Made by a program: the position numbers and the translations under genes. A model generated the notes under the pieces. The model worked only from the letters and a program-made list of their open reading frames with translations. It was not told where the DNA came from and did not search any database. Positions 34,614 to 44,053 of a stretch of DNA of 64,000 bases are shown in pieces. Positions within the stretch are counted from its first letter, which is position 1. Every line of letters starts with the position of its first letter. Location: NCBI GenBank assembly GCA_017380575.1, contig JAFODS010000019.1:62001-126000 (forward strand), written 5' to 3'. The stretch is from Clostridia bacterium (GTDB lineage: Bacteria > Bacillota > Clostridia > Oscillospirales > Acutalibacteraceae).

Positions 34614-35034
34614 AATGAGGATGACTCTGGATTCTAAATCCGTAAACGAAAGCTTCGCACGTTCAACTGTTGCAGCTTTTATGGCACAGCTTGACCCGAC
34701 GCTTGATGAGATTTCGGATGTAAAAATGGCTGTAAGCGAGGCTGTCACTAACTGTATAGTACATGCTTATCCGCAGTCTGTGGGTAAGATTTACATATGT
34801 GTCACGATTCTTGAAAACAGACGGGTGAAGATAAGCATAAGGGACAAGGGATGCGGAATCGTTGATGTAAAGCAGGCAATGGAACCTCTTTTCACAACCC
34901 TTGGCGGTGAACGTGCCGGTCTCGGATTCGCTGTTATGGAAAGCTTTACCGACAAAATTACCGTTCACTCAAAGCCTGAAAAGGGAACGACTGTGACAAT
35001 GTATAAAACCGTAAACGGGCGTGCAGGGATATGA
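34597..35034 (+). CDS. spoIIAB: Anti-sigma-F factor and kinase SpoIIAB
   Basis: SpoIIAB holds sigma-F inactive and phosphorylates SpoIIAA. The 145-residue GHKL-type ATPase has the N box EAVTNCIVHAYP, the G1 region RDKGCGIVDVKQAMEPLFTT and the G2 region RAGLGFAVMESF, with a C-terminal GTTVTMYK. It overlaps spoIIAA upstream and sigF by 4 bp downstream, which keeps the three products in balance. AGGGAGGATG precedes the start. Confidence 0.95.
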   Translation: MQKINEMRMTLDSKSVNESFARSTVAAFMAQLDPTLDEISDVKMAVSEAVTNCIVHAYPQSVGKIYICVTILENRRVKISIRDKGCGIVDVKQAMEPLFTTLGGERAGLGFAVMESFTDKITVHSKPEKGTTVTMYKTVNGRAGI

Positions 35035-35696
35035 TAATCAGTTCTGAAACAAGGGACGAAAAAATTGAATCTAACCTCGGTCTTGTGCACTCCTGTGCTC
35101 ACAAGCTCAGAGGCAGGGGAGTCGAATATGAAGACCTTTTTCAGGCAGGCTGTGTCGGTCTTATAAAGGCTGTGGACGGGTTTGATGAGGAAAGAGGCTT
35201 CAGCTTCTCGACCTATGCTGTGCCTGTCATACTTGGCGAAATGAAACGAATTTTCCGCGATGACGGAACTGTAAGTGTAAGCCGTTCGCTTAAAGAAAAG
35301 GGAAGGAAAATAAGCTACGAAAAAGAAGCGTTTATAAAGCAATTCAACCGTGAACCGACGGTGAAGGAAATTGCTGAACGGCTCGGCTTTGATGAGTATG
35401 AAACCGTTCAGGCAATAACCGCTTCAATGCCTGTTATTTCTATGACGATGCAGGACGATGAAAGCGAAAATCAGTTTGATATTCCCGTGGATTCTCACGA
35501 ACAAAGTGTGTCAACATTAATCGCTCTTGAACAGGTAATGAGTGAGCTTGACGGAAGGGATAAGGAAATAATAAGAATGAGGTATTATTCGGGTTTAACG
35601 CAGACTGTGATAGCGAAAAAACTCGGTATGACTCAGGTGCAGGTCAGCAGACGTGAAAAAGTGATTTTAAAACAGATGCGCTCGAAATTACTGTAG
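35031..35696 (+). CDS. sigF: RNA polymerase sporulation sigma factor SigF (SpoIIAC)
   Basis: SigF directs early forespore transcription. The 221-residue sigma-70 family protein has region 2 with EYEDLFQAGCVGLIKAVDGF and FSTYAVPVILGEMKRIFRDDG, region 3 with EPTVKEIAERLGF, and region 4 with RMRYYSGLTQTVIAKKLGMTQVQVSRRE (shown here in parts). The start overlaps the spoIIAB stop. A DUF6472 gene follows 44 bp later. Confidence 0.96.
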   Translation: MIISSETRDEKIESNLGLVHSCAHKLRGRGVEYEDLFQAGCVGLIKAVDGFDEERGFSFSTYAVPVILGEMKRIFRDDGTVSVSRSLKEKGRKISYEKEAFIKQFNREPTVKEIAERLGFDEYETVQAITASMPVISMTMQDDESENQFDIPVDSHEQSVSTLIALEQVMSELDGRDKEIIRMRYYSGLTQTVIAKKLGMTQVQVSRREKVILKQMRSKLL

Positions 35697-35740
35697 ACAA
35701 AACAGGCGGATAGTGGTATTATTTTCGCGGAGGTGTTATA

Positions 35741-35923
35741 ATGCCCGGTAAAACAAACTGCGAAAGCTGTAATAATTTCTGCTACGACGAGGTTGAAGAT
35801 TATTATTACTGCTCAATGAACCTCGACGAGGATGAATATATCAAGTTCTTAAGTGCATCGTATTATGATTGCCCTTATTATGAGCCTGACGATGAATATA
35901 AAATCGTACGAAAACAGAACTAA
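35741..35923 (+). CDS. DUF6472 family small Cys-rich protein
   Basis: The 60-residue protein contains NCESCNNFCYDEVEDYYYC (6-24), NLDEDEYIKFL and DCPYYEPDDEYKIVRKQ. This fits DUF6472, a short Firmicutes family with four conserved cysteines that probably bind zinc. It is very acidic. CGGAGGTG precedes the ATG. Its position after sigF may mean co-transcription with the spoIIA operon, but its function is unknown. A clear terminator follows. Confidence 0.75.
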   Translation: MPGKTNCESCNNFCYDEVEDYYYCSMNLDEDEYIKFLSASYYDCPYYEPDDEYKIVRKQN

Positions 35924-35953
35924 GAAAAACCGCACTTTGTTGCGGTTTTTCTT
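35922..35953 (+). terminator. Terminator after the DUF6472 gene
   Basis: AAGAAAAACCGCA (35922-35934) pairs with TGCGGTTTTTCTT (35941-35953). Confidence 0.9.
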
Positions 35954-36046
35954 GCATAATTATGCAAGATGTGTTAAAATATTCGTCATTAATCAACGTT
36001 GATTATGTGAATGCTATTAATAAAAAGCAGAATAGAAGGTATTAAA

Positions 36047-36850
36047 ATGTTGATAGACTTTCACACCCACATTTTTCCTGATAAAATTGCGGCAGGGGCG
36101 GTACGCTCTTTGAGTAACAGTATAGTTAATTTTCAGGGAGTAAGGTACAGACATTACACAAGAGGCACGGTTGACAGTCTGGTCAGTTCAATGGAAAGAA
36201 ACGGTGTTGATATGTCCGTTATTCTTCCTATCGCAACAAAGCCGACACAAACGAAATCGATAAATGAGTTTGCAAAACAGGTCCGTAACGAAAAATTGAT
36301 TTCTTTTGCTTCTCTTCACCCCGAACAAAGTGATTGGGAATATATACTTGAAGGAATAAAAGAAAACGGATTCAAAGGAATCAAGCTTCATCCGGAATAT
36401 CAGTCTTTTTATGTTGACAGTCCGCGTTCGCTTGAAATTCTCAGAAAAGCGGAAGACCTCGGTCTGTATGTAACCCTTCATACGGGATTTGACTACGGAA
36501 TGCCGGAGCCGATTCATTGTCAGCCGGACAGACTTAAAAACACACTTGAATATGTTTCGGGTAAATATATTATTGCGGCTCATTTAGGGGCGTTTATGAA
36601 CTGGGATGAAGTTGAAAAGCATCTTGTAGGGACAAACATAAACTTTGACACTTCTTTTGTTTCAAAGTTTATTTCACCTGAACAGTGCAGACGTATTATC
36701 AGAAATCACGGAGCAGACAAAATACTTTTCGGAAGTGATTCGCCGTGGAACAGCCCGAAGACAGAAAAAGATTTTATTATTGGTCTTAATCTTTCACAAG
36801 AAGAAAATGAAATGATTTTTTATAAAAATGCATTGAAAATATTGAAATAA
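36047..36850 (+). CDS. Amidohydrolase family metal-dependent hydrolase
   Basis: The 267-residue TIM barrel begins with IDFHTHIFPD, the first metal motif, and continues with SLHPEQ, GIKLHPEYQ, LHTGFD, IAAHLG and FGSDSPW, ending with a C-terminal helix. These are the marks of the amidohydrolase_2 group (decarboxylases and lactonases). The substrate is unknown. The ATG at 36047 follows GAAGG; the upstream in-frame ATG at 36011 has no site. It lies 14 bp upstream of proB and may be co-transcribed. Confidence 0.8.
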   Translation: MLIDFHTHIFPDKIAAGAVRSLSNSIVNFQGVRYRHYTRGTVDSLVSSMERNGVDMSVILPIATKPTQTKSINEFAKQVRNEKLISFASLHPEQSDWEYILEGIKENGFKGIKLHPEYQSFYVDSPRSLEILRKAEDLGLYVTLHTGFDYGMPEPIHCQPDRLKNTLEYVSGKYIIAAHLGAFMNWDEVEKHLVGTNINFDTSFVSKFISPEQCRRIIRNHGADKILFGSDSPWNSPKTEKDFIIGLNLSQEENEMIFYKNALKILK

Positions 36851-36864
36851 CAGAGGATATTAAA

Positions 36865-37638
36865 ATGAGAATTGTTGTAAAAGTCGGAACATCAACGCTT
36901 GCGCATGCAGGCGGATTGCTGAATATACGCAGGGTTGAAGAACTCTGCAAGGTTCTAAGCGACCTTAAAAATGCAGGAAACGATATTATTCTCGTAACAT
37001 CAGGAGCAATCGGAATGGGTACGGGAAAGCTTCAGCTTAAGTCAAAGCCTACCGATATCGCAGGCAAGCAGGCGGCAGCTGCAGTCGGTCAGTGTGAGCT
37101 TATGTATACTTACGATAAGCTTTTTTCGGAATATAACCACACCGTCGCTCAGCTTCTTATGACGGGTGATGACTTTGAGCACGCAGACAGATATAATAAT
37201 TTCATCAATACAATGAATAAACTCCTTGAGTTTTCAGCGTTGCCGATCATTAACGAAAATGATACGGTTTCAACAGATGAAATCAAGGTTGGTGATAACG
37301 ATACGCTTTCAGCAATGGTTGCTGTCAGCGTGAAGGCAGATCTTCTTATTCTGCTTTCTGATATTGACGGTCTTTTCACTTCTGATCCGCACAAAAATTC
37401 TGATGCAACTCTTATTTCTGTTGTGTCTGAAATTACCGATGAGATCAGATCACTTGCAGGTGATAAAGGCTCAAGTCTCGGTACGGGCGGAATGAAAACA
37501 AAAATCCGTGCGGCTGAAATCAGCACATCAAAGGGTTGCGATATGGTTATTGCTAACGGTGAAAACCCTTATGTGCTCTACGATATAGTTGACGGCAAAT
37601 CGGTCGGAACAAGGTTTCTTAAAAAGGCAGGCGAATAA
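36865..37638 (+). CDS. proB: Glutamate 5-kinase, short form without PUA domain
   Basis: ProB phosphorylates glutamate in the first step of proline synthesis. The 257-residue amino acid kinase domain has [10 protein letters not shown] at the start, [22 protein letters not shown] and [15 protein letters not shown]. The roughly 100-residue C-terminal PUA domain of the Escherichia coli enzyme is absent. Feedback inhibition by proline is set by the kinase domain, so regulation may persist. It is followed 1 bp later by proA. Confidence 0.95.
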   Translation: MRIVVKVGTSTLAHAGGLLNIRRVEELCKVLSDLKNAGNDIILVTSGAIGMGTGKLQLKSKPTDIAGKQAAAAVGQCELMYTYDKLFSEYNHTVAQLLMTGDDFEHADRYNNFINTMNKLLEFSALPIINENDTVSTDEIKVGDNDTLSAMVAVSVKADLLILLSDIDGLFTSDPHKNSDATLISVVSEITDEIRSLAGDKGSSLGTGGMKTKIRAAEISTSKGCDMVIANGENPYVLYDIVDGKSVGTRFLKKAGE

Positions 37639-37639
37639 A

Positions 37640-38887
37640 ATGACAACACTTGAAATATTGAAACAGGCAAAGGCTGCAAAAAGTGTCCTTGCAAAGCTTA
37701 CAAGTGAAAAGAAAAACGAAGCACTTTATGCAATGGCGGATGCTCTTGTTGACTCCGCGGATGATATCCTCAGTGAAAATGCGAAGGACATTGAAGCTGC
37801 AAAAGGTGTTATTTCGGATGTAATGATAGACAGACTTACTCTTACCAAAGAAAGAATCGAGAGTATGGCTGAGGGTATAAGAGAGGTTGCAAAGCTTCCT
37901 GACCCTGTCGGTGAGGTTCTTGAAAGAGTTGAACGCGAAAACGGAATGGTAATCGAGAAAACTGCAGTGCCGATGGGTGTTGTTGCAATTATCTACGAAA
38001 GCCGTCCGAATGTTTCCTCCGATGCTGCGGCACTTGCACTCAAAAGCGGTAACGTGTGTGTTCTCCGCGGAGGTAAAGAGGCATTCAGAAGTGCAAATGC
38101 AATTGTAAATGCACTCAGAAAAGGCTTGAAAAATCTTGGGATTGACGAAACTGTTATCAATATGGTGCAGGACACAAGCCGTCAGAGTGCAAACGAGCTT
38201 ATGACAGCGGACGGTTATGTCGATCTTCTCATTCCGCGTGGCGGTGCAGGACTTATCAATGCCTGCGTAAAAAATGCAACAGTTCCGTGTATTCAGACGG
38301 GTACGGGTATCTGCCACGTTTATGTTGATGAAACTGCCGATATGGAAATGGCACTTAAAATTATTGAAAATGCAAAAACAAGCAGACCTTCGGTTTGTAA
38401 TGCAGAGGAAGTTTTGCTCGTAAATAAAAAAATAGCTGCAGAATTCCTTCCGAAGCTTAAAAAGATTCTTGTTGATGACAGAAGTGTCAACCCCGTTGAG
38501 TTAAGACTTCACGAATCAGCTCAGGGTATTATTGATGGTACTCCTGCAGGTGAGAATGATTTCGATACGGAATTTCTTGATTATATTCTTGCTGTCAAGG
38601 TTGTTGAAGATGTAAATGAAGCTGTTGCTCATATTTCAGAGCACTCAACCCACCACAGCGAGGCAATTGTAACTCAGAGTGAAGAGGCTGTTGAAATCTT
38701 CACACGTGATATAGACAGCTCATCTGTTTACGTAAATGTCAGTACACGTTTTACTGACGGTGGTGAATTCGGTCTTGGCTGTGAAATGGGTATATCCACA
38801 CAGAAGCTTCATGCAAGAGGTCCGATGGGACTTCGTGAGCTGACTACATATAAATACATTATCCGTGGTAACGGTCAGATAAGATAA
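37640..38887 (+). CDS. proA: Gamma-glutamyl phosphate reductase
   Basis: ProA reduces glutamyl phosphate to glutamate semialdehyde with NADPH. The 415-residue aldehyde-dehydrogenase fold has [25 protein letters not shown]-like VLRGGKEA, the catalytic Cys in [13 protein letters not shown], and the C-terminal [21 protein letters not shown] (read in parts). The ATG at 37640, right after proB, is preferred; the upstream extension to 37589 lies inside proB. Confidence 0.96.
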   Translation: MTTLEILKQAKAAKSVLAKLTSEKKNEALYAMADALVDSADDILSENAKDIEAAKGVISDVMIDRLTLTKERIESMAEGIREVAKLPDPVGEVLERVERENGMVIEKTAVPMGVVAIIYESRPNVSSDAAALALKSGNVCVLRGGKEAFRSANAIVNALRKGLKNLGIDETVINMVQDTSRQSANELMTADGYVDLLIPRGGAGLINACVKNATVPCIQTGTGICHVYVDETADMEMALKIIENAKTSRPSVCNAEEVLLVNKKIAAEFLPKLKKILVDDRSVNPVELRLHESAQGIIDGTPAGENDFDTEFLDYILAVKVVEDVNEAVAHISEHSTHHSEAIVTQSEEAVEIFTRDIDSSSVYVNVSTRFTDGGEFGLGCEMGISTQKLHARGPMGLRELTTYKYIIRGNGQIR

Positions 38888-38899
38888 GGCGGTGACATT

Positions 38900-39700
38900 A
38901 TGGGAAAAACTTTCGGTTTTATAGGATGCGGTAATATGGGCGGAGCACTCGCAAAGGCTGTGTCCGAAGCAGGGTATAAAAACGATATTCTTCTTGCAGA
39001 TATAAACAAAGAAAGAGTTGAAACTCTTGGTCAAGAGATTTCTGCAGAGCCTGCAGATGCACAAAAAATTGCACAGGAATGCAAGTTTATCTTTATCGGC
39101 GTAAAACCGCAGATGATCGCAGAATGCTTCGCAGAAATCAAAGAAACATTGAGCAAGAGAGAAGATAAGCCTGTTATTGTTTCTATGGCAGCAGGAGTCG
39201 CTGTGAGCCGAATTAAAGAACTTTCAGGCGTAGACTCTGTTATCAGAATAATGCCGAATATGCCTGTTTCTGTCGGCTCAGGCGTTGTTCTTGCAACAGC
39301 TGAAAATGTGAACGAAGCGAATAAAGCCTGCTTCGAAAATGCTATGAGCAAGGCAGGCGTTTTTGACTGGCTCGAAGAAAAGTTTATTGATGCAGCAAGT
39401 GCACTTTCGGGTTGCGGTCCTGCTTTTGCTTATATGTTTGCTCAGGCTTTGGCAGACGGTGCTGTTGCCTGCGGACTTCCGAGAGATAAAGCTATTCTTT
39501 ATTCGGCGGGAACGCTTCTCGGTTCAGCAAAAATGATTCTTGAAACAGGAAAGCATCCCGAAAAGCTTAAGGACGAGGTCTGCAGTCCGGGCGGTTCAAC
39601 CATTATGGGTGTTAAGGCTCTTGAGGACGAAGGTATGCGAGGAGCTGCAATAAATGCTGTTTTGGCAGCTTACAAAAGAACACTTGAGCTTGGTAAATAA
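38900..39700 (+). CDS. proC: Pyrroline-5-carboxylate reductase
   Basis: ProC completes proline synthesis. The 266-residue protein has the Rossmann motif GFIGCGNMGGALA at its start, IGVKPQ, RIMPNMPVSVGSG and the C-terminal CSPGGSTIMGVKALE signature. GGCGGTGA precedes the ATG. proB, proA and proC together make a complete proline operon. A terminator follows within 10 bp. Confidence 0.96.
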   Translation: MGKTFGFIGCGNMGGALAKAVSEAGYKNDILLADINKERVETLGQEISAEPADAQKIAQECKFIFIGVKPQMIAECFAEIKETLSKREDKPVIVSMAAGVAVSRIKELSGVDSVIRIMPNMPVSVGSGVVLATAENVNEANKACFENAMSKAGVFDWLEEKFIDAASALSGCGPAFAYMFAQALADGAVACGLPRDKAILYSAGTLLGSAKMILETGKHPEKLKDEVCSPGGSTIMGVKALEDEGMRGAAINAVLAAYKRTLELGK

Positions 39701-39707
39701 GATTAAT

Positions 39708-39752
39708 GAGCTGTAAACAACAATTTGTTTTTTACAGCTCCTTCTTTTTTAA
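39708..39752 (+). terminator. Terminator of proBAC
   Basis: GAGCTGTAAA pairs with TTTACAGCTC (39731-39740), followed by CTTCTTTTTT. Confidence 0.8.
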
Positions 39753-39778
39753 GGGGATAGGAAAAAATGCGCAGAATG

Positions 39779-39860
39779 AACAAACTGAGCCAAAACTAAG
39801 CGAAGCTTTGTTTTGGGCACCCGAAGGCGTACAAAGGTACGTCGAGTGGCGAAGTTTGTT
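39779..39860. repeat. Compact three-way-junction palindromic element
   Basis: The outer stem AACAAACT (39779-39786)/AGTTTGTT (39853-39860) encloses two hairpins: GCCAAAAC/GTTTTGGGC (39789-39818) and CGAaGGCGTAC/GTACGtCGAG (39822-39846). It lies in the 291-bp gap between proC and corA. The remainder of that gap (39861-39991) is AT-rich with no recognised feature. Confidence 0.55.
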
Positions 39861-39991
39861 TATAGCATAAAATGTTAACTTTTATATATTTACTTGTTCT
39901 TTTATGTCTTAAGGGTTTCTTCAAGTATTAAAACTTCGAAGAAATTCTTTCTTTGTTTATTTTATGCGGTCTGCACTTTTTTAGCCCCTTT

Positions 39992-40927
39992 TTATATAAG
40001 CTTTTTCTTTTTGAAAATATAAATGCAAAGTCCGACAGTCAGTACACTTAATATGATTACGTAAAGGTAGCCGTATTTCCAAGAAAGCTCAGGCATATAA
40101 CGGAAATTCATACCGTACCATCCTGCGATAAGCGTAAGAGGTGAAAACACAGCCGTTATAACTGTAAACAGCTTCATTGTGTTGTTGAGCTTCATATCCA
40201 GGCTTGTCTGGTGTATTTCACGTAACTGAACAATGTTGTCGCGAAGAAGGTTGACATCGCTGCAAAGCCGTTCCGCTTTTTTGATTAAATTTCTGAAATA
40301 TGAAAGATTGCTTTTTTCAAAAAGATTGTTTTCGTTTTCGCATAAATCTTCGCATATATCAATCAGCTGTTCATAATAATTTCGCAGTTTAAGAAGTTTT
40401 ATTTTGTAGCTGAGAAGCTCTTCGTAAAAATTTTTATATTCGTTTTCACGGATTATTCTGTCTTCAATACGGCTGATTTCAAGCTCAATCGTTTCCAGAC
40501 CTTTATTATCTGAAGAAATCAGACTGCTTATAAAAGCATATATGAATTTTTCGGGAGTGAATCCGTCGGGCTGAATACGATTTACCGTATCAAGAAATTG
40601 TCTGTGTATTGAATGATTTGAATCTGAAATATCAATCATAAGAAAAAAATTTTTACGGATGTAAAAAGCTATTCTGTTTTCTGTCATATTGTTGATATCG
40701 GGTTCTATAATTATCATCGTGCCGTAGTAAAATCCGTCACAGCTTTCTGTTTTTGAACGGAAAAACCTGTCATCACGGCTGAATTTTTCAAAAGCTTTTT
40801 CGTCCAGTCCGAAGCTTAAGTGAAATTTTTCAAACTCACCTGTTGAAATAAAAGCTGCAATATCAGCTGAAGATGTAACTTGCGTAAAATCAATTTCACG
40901 TACGGTGTCGCTAAACTCAAAAATCAT
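39992..40927 (-). CDS. corA: CorA-like magnesium/divalent cation transporter
   Basis: CorA forms a pentameric Mg2+ channel. The 311-residue protein has a long helical cytoplasmic domain. Two C-terminal membrane segments follow, with the signature YGMNF in AGWYGMNFRYMPEL right after the pore helix, and a basic C-terminus. The ATG at 40927 lies 4 nt after GAGGTG; the longer TTG start at 40939 would overlap this site. A terminator-like hairpin from the preceding gene stands directly before it. Confidence 0.9.
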   Translation of the reverse strand: MIFEFSDTVREIDFTQVTSSADIAAFISTGEFEKFHLSFGLDEKAFEKFSRDDRFFRSKTESCDGFYYGTMIIIEPDINNMTENRIAFYIRKNFFLMIDISDSNHSIHRQFLDTVNRIQPDGFTPEKFIYAFISSLISSDNKGLETIELEISRIEDRIIRENEYKNFYEELLSYKIKLLKLRNYYEQLIDICEDLCENENNLFEKSNLSYFRNLIKKAERLCSDVNLLRDNIVQLREIHQTSLDMKLNNTMKLFTVITAVFSPLTLIAGWYGMNFRYMPELSWKYGYLYVIILSVLTVGLCIYIFKKKKLI

Positions 40928-40940
40928 AATACACCTCAAG

Positions 40941-40970
40941 AAAAAAGACTGAACAGCTATCCGTTCAGTC
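40941..40970 (-). terminator. Hairpin between the phosphoesterase gene and corA
   Basis: On the minus strand GACTGAAC pairs with GTTCAGTC and is followed by TTTTTT. The corA ribosome binding site begins only a few bases later. Confidence 0.8.
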
Positions 40971-40984
40971 CTTTTGATTTTATA

Positions 40985-42124
40985 TTATTTTTTCTTAGCT
41001 TTTGCTATTTTATTCACAGTAACTGCGGCTGTTGTGATTGCTGCAGCTGCACCGAGCACGGTGCCTGCAACCTTGAGCTTTGTATCCTGTCTGTCTGTAA
41101 CGTGCTCCATATACGGACTAAGGCTTTTGGATTTAAGTCCGAACTGTTTGAAATGGTACATTCTTGTGTCTATATTCTGAAGATTGTTTTCGTCAAGTGT
41201 GATAAGCCTTACTCCTGAACGGCACCCGTCAGTATACGGACGGAATCCCGCTGTTTTACACTGTGCAAGCATAATTCCGTCAACATATCCGGCAAAGTCA
41301 TTCATATGGTCGTGACCGAAGAATGCACCGATAACGTCACCGATTTCTTTCCAGGCAGCAAACTGACCGCTGTTAACACAGGGTGTACACGGTCCTTCAC
41401 CGAGGTAGCCTTCAACGTTCTCCTTGAGAACGTAATTTTTGTCTGCCCATTTACGGTGGCCGGGAACACAGTCAAGCTTTTCGTGAACCTTTGCTTCTCT
41501 TAAAAGCTCATATTCTTCGGGAACGGGGATATGCTGGAAAAGAAAAGCGGGAATAATCTTACCACCGTTATTTTCTTTGATTTCAAGTGCAGTCTTCTTG
41601 TACCACTCAATCTGATCCGTATGTACCCAGTCGTAATATGAAAGCTCCTGATCTTCAGCGAGATTATTGCTGTCAATAAACCAGAGGTTGAATACATCGT
41701 CGTCTGAATCCGTTGATTTTATGAGAAGATTATAGTTTCCGTAGCCTGTAATTGAATCGTCAGCGTTGAACATATAGCAGTTGTCGTGCTCTCTGTAAAG
41801 GCGCATCTGATCCTTAAGGCTTACCGCACATTCTCTGTCGTGATTGCCGAAAACAACTGCGAACGGAATATCTCTTAATGAAACAGGGTAGAGGATTCGG
41901 CTGATAACCGAACGCATCTGCATTTCATTGTCGGCACCTGCATTATCTCCAAGGTAAACCACCAGGTCGGGATTAAGCTCTTCAACAGCCTTGGTAAGAA
42001 GAGCATTCATATCATCAGCTTTGTTTGCAGCATTGTCCGAATACATATCGTAGCTTTCGTGCAAATCACCGATGAGCATAATTTTGAATTTTCCGTTTTT
42101 AAATCTTAACGGTTCTTTGTTCAT
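40985..42124 (-). CDS. Metallophosphoesterase with C-terminal membrane segment
   Basis: The 379-residue calcineurin-like protein has the metal motifs GDLHES, YLGDNAG, GNHDRE, FQHIPVP and GHDHMND in order. It ends with a hydrophobic segment (about 350-372) followed by KAKKK, so it is probably membrane-anchored with the enzyme inside the cell. The substrate is unknown; relatives act on nucleotides, lipids or phosphoproteins. It is followed by corA on the same strand. Confidence 0.85.
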   Translation of the reverse strand: MNKEPLRFKNGKFKIMLIGDLHESYDMYSDNAANKADDMNALLTKAVEELNPDLVVYLGDNAGADNEMQMRSVISRILYPVSLRDIPFAVVFGNHDRECAVSLKDQMRLYREHDNCYMFNADDSITGYGNYNLLIKSTDSDDDVFNLWFIDSNNLAEDQELSYYDWVHTDQIEWYKKTALEIKENNGGKIIPAFLFQHIPVPEEYELLREAKVHEKLDCVPGHRKWADKNYVLKENVEGYLGEGPCTPCVNSGQFAAWKEIGDVIGAFFGHDHMNDFAGYVDGIMLAQCKTAGFRPYTDGCRSGVRLITLDENNLQNIDTRMYHFKQFGLKSKSLSPYMEHVTDRQDTKLKVAGTVLGAAAAITTAAVTVNKIAKAKKK

Positions 42125-42201
42125 AACGATCCCTGCCTTTATAATGTTTACTTATTAATATTATATATCTATGCAGTATCTTTGTCAATTATAAAGAAAT
42201 A

Positions 42202-42223
42202 GCGGACAGGTTTTCCTGTCCGC
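42202..42223 (-). terminator. Terminator of the DUF378 gene
   Basis: GCGGACAGG pairs perfectly with CCTGTCCGC around TTTT, 11 bp past the stop. Confidence 0.7.
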
Positions 42224-42233
42224 AGGTCGGCTG

Positions 42234-42458
42234 TTAGTCCATTGTTTCAACTGTACCGACTTCAACATCGCTTCTGTCCCTGAAAAGCATTGAAATGCAC
42301 CAGACACCGGCAAGAGAAACAAGCGTGTAGATAATTCTGCTCACGATTGCATCCTGACCGCCGCCGATCCAGCTTACAATGTCAAATTGGAAAAGACCGA
42401 TTGAGCCCCAGTTTAAAGCGCCGACGATGACCAAAATCAACGAGATTTTGTCTAACAT
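42234..42458 (-). CDS. DUF378 family membrane protein
   Basis: The 74-residue protein has two membrane helices around VGALNWGSIGLFQFD, the DUF378 signature, and RIIYTLVSLAGVWCISMLF. Such proteins are widespread, of unknown function and sometimes linked to stress. A site reading AGGAGATG precedes its ATG on the minus strand. It is monocistronic. Confidence 0.85.
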   Translation of the reverse strand: MLDKISLILVIVGALNWGSIGLFQFDIVSWIGGGQDAIVSRIIYTLVSLAGVWCISMLFRDRSDVEVGTVETMD

Positions 42459-42551
42459 ATAATCATCTCCTGAATTATGCTCAATGGTAGTTTTAACGTT
42501 AAAAAGATTTTTATTCAGTATTTAATTGATTTATAATATTTTCCAAAACTG

Positions 42552-42580
42552 TTGAAAAAAAATCAGATTTGTTATATTAT
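42552..42580 (+). promoter_or_regulatory. Promoter for the PHP/DUF4364 pair
   Basis: TTGAAA and TATTAT are separated by 17 nt, ending 30 nt before the ATG at 42611. Confidence 0.65.
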
Positions 42581-42610
42581 AAAATGTAAAATATTTTAGG
42601 AAGTGTTTTA

Positions 42611-43423
42611 ATGATTTTTAAAAATTTTGTTGATATGCATACGCACACAAACAACTCATTTGACGGTAACTATCCTATTGAGGAAATGTGCGAGGCTGCA
42701 ATTGAAAAAGGTATTCAGGTAATAGCTTTTACCGATCATGTTGAGATGGACTATTTCACGGAAAAAGGCTTTGATAAAGATGCCGAAAATTCATATAAAG
42801 ATATGCTCAGAGCAAAGGAAATGTATAAGGATAAGATAGATCTTTGTGTCGGTATTGAGCTTGGCGAGCCGACATATGATGTTGAAGCTTCTGAGGCACT
42901 CATCAATTCAAGGGATTACGATTTTGTTATCGGTTCAATCCACAATCTCAGAAAAACAGACGATTTCTGTGAACTTAAATATGAAGGTATGGATATTGAA
43001 GCTTTACTTGACAAATACTTCTATGAGTTGAAACTTCTTGCAGATTGGGCAAAGTTTGATACTTTTGCACATCTTACATATCCTTTGAGATATATTGTCG
43101 GTGAAAATAAAATCCCTGTAAATATGCAGAAATATCAGAAGGATATCGATGAAATCCTTTCTATCCTTGCTTCTAAGGATAAGGCTCTTGAAATCAATAC
43201 ATCAGGTCTTCGCCAGCCGATCGGTATAACGATGCCTGATGAAAGTATAGTAAGACGATTTAAGGAGCTGGGCGGCAAAATGATTACCGTCGGTTCGGAC
43301 TCTCATTTTACCTATCATCTTGGTGCAGGAATTGAAGAGGGTATGAAAATCGCTAAAAATGCAGGCTTTGACAGCGTATATGTTTTCAAAAAGCGTCAGC
43401 CTGTTGAAATTGAGATAATCTGA
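42611..43423 (+). CDS. PHP-domain protein, histidinol-phosphatase (HisJ/HisK)-like
   Basis: The 270-residue protein has the full PHP set: VDMHTHTNNSFDG (8-20), AFTDHVEMD, GIELGEP, FVIGSIHNL, FAHLTYP and VGSDSHF. This matches histidinol-phosphate phosphatase of the PHP type, the final phosphatase of histidine synthesis, but no other his genes are nearby. Other phosphoesters are therefore possible. AGGAAGTG precedes the ATG. It is followed 16 bp later by a DUF4364 gene. Confidence 0.8.
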   Translation: MIFKNFVDMHTHTNNSFDGNYPIEEMCEAAIEKGIQVIAFTDHVEMDYFTEKGFDKDAENSYKDMLRAKEMYKDKIDLCVGIELGEPTYDVEASEALINSRDYDFVIGSIHNLRKTDDFCELKYEGMDIEALLDKYFYELKLLADWAKFDTFAHLTYPLRYIVGENKIPVNMQKYQKDIDEILSILASKDKALEINTSGLRQPIGITMPDESIVRRFKELGGKMITVGSDSHFTYHLGAGIEEGMKIAKNAGFDSVYVFKKRQPVEIEII

Positions 43424-43439
43424 TTTATGAGGTGATAAA

Positions 43440-43991
43440 GTGGAACTTTACGATGCATTTACCGAAGGTGTTGAGCCCGGCGGACTTCGTAACCGTAATG
43501 AAATCAAAACTCTTATATGCTACCTTGTTTCACATCTTGATATACCCATAACAAAAGGTCAGCTTAATAATATTATCTGCGAAGAAGGTCTTGCTAATTA
43601 TTTTGAGCTTAATCAGGCTCTCAGCGAGGTTCTTGAAAACGGTAATGTCCGCGCGGAAAACGGAGATGATCCGGAACTTTATATTACTGAAATCGGCAAG
43701 CAGAACACTTCAACACTTGAAAAAGATTTGCCGTATACGGTACGAGAAAACGCTCTTAATGCAGCATTGAGATTACAGACACGTCTTCGTCGCGAAAGAG
43801 AGCATAAAATTGAAATTACACGTCTTGAAAAAGGGTGTAATATTACAATGTCAGTCCTTGACGGTGAAGATGAGCTTATGACTGTTACAATTTTTGTTGC
43901 AGATTATGAGCAGGCTCTTGCGGTTAAGGAAAAGTTTTTATCAGATCCCGTATCAATTTATTCAAATATAGTTTCCCAGCTTATGGCCTGA
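43440..43991 (+). CDS. DUF4364 family protein
   Basis: The 183-residue protein contains NRNEIKTLICYLVSHLDIPITK, then a winged-helix-like stretch NNIICEEGLANYFELNQALSEVLENG and a C-terminal domain with EHKIEITRLEKGCNITMSV. This is DUF4364, common in Clostridia and possibly regulatory because of its N-terminal winged-helix look. The start is a GTG with GAGGTGA 4 nt upstream. It is co-transcribed with the PHP gene. Confidence 0.8.
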   Translation: MELYDAFTEGVEPGGLRNRNEIKTLICYLVSHLDIPITKGQLNNIICEEGLANYFELNQALSEVLENGNVRAENGDDPELYITEIGKQNTSTLEKDLPYTVRENALNAALRLQTRLRREREHKIEITRLEKGCNITMSVLDGEDELMTVTIFVADYEQALAVKEKFLSDPVSIYSNIVSQLMA

Positions 43992-44021
43992 CTAAGTGAT
44001 AATATTTATTTCATAAAAAAC

Positions 44022-44053
44022 AACGGCAAGGAAAAATCCTTGCCGTTAATTTT
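44022..44053. terminator. Shared terminator between DUF4364 and tatD
   Basis: AACGGCAAGGA pairs with TCCTTGCCGTT (44037-44047). Weak T and A runs on the two sides suit both converging transcripts. Confidence 0.8.
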
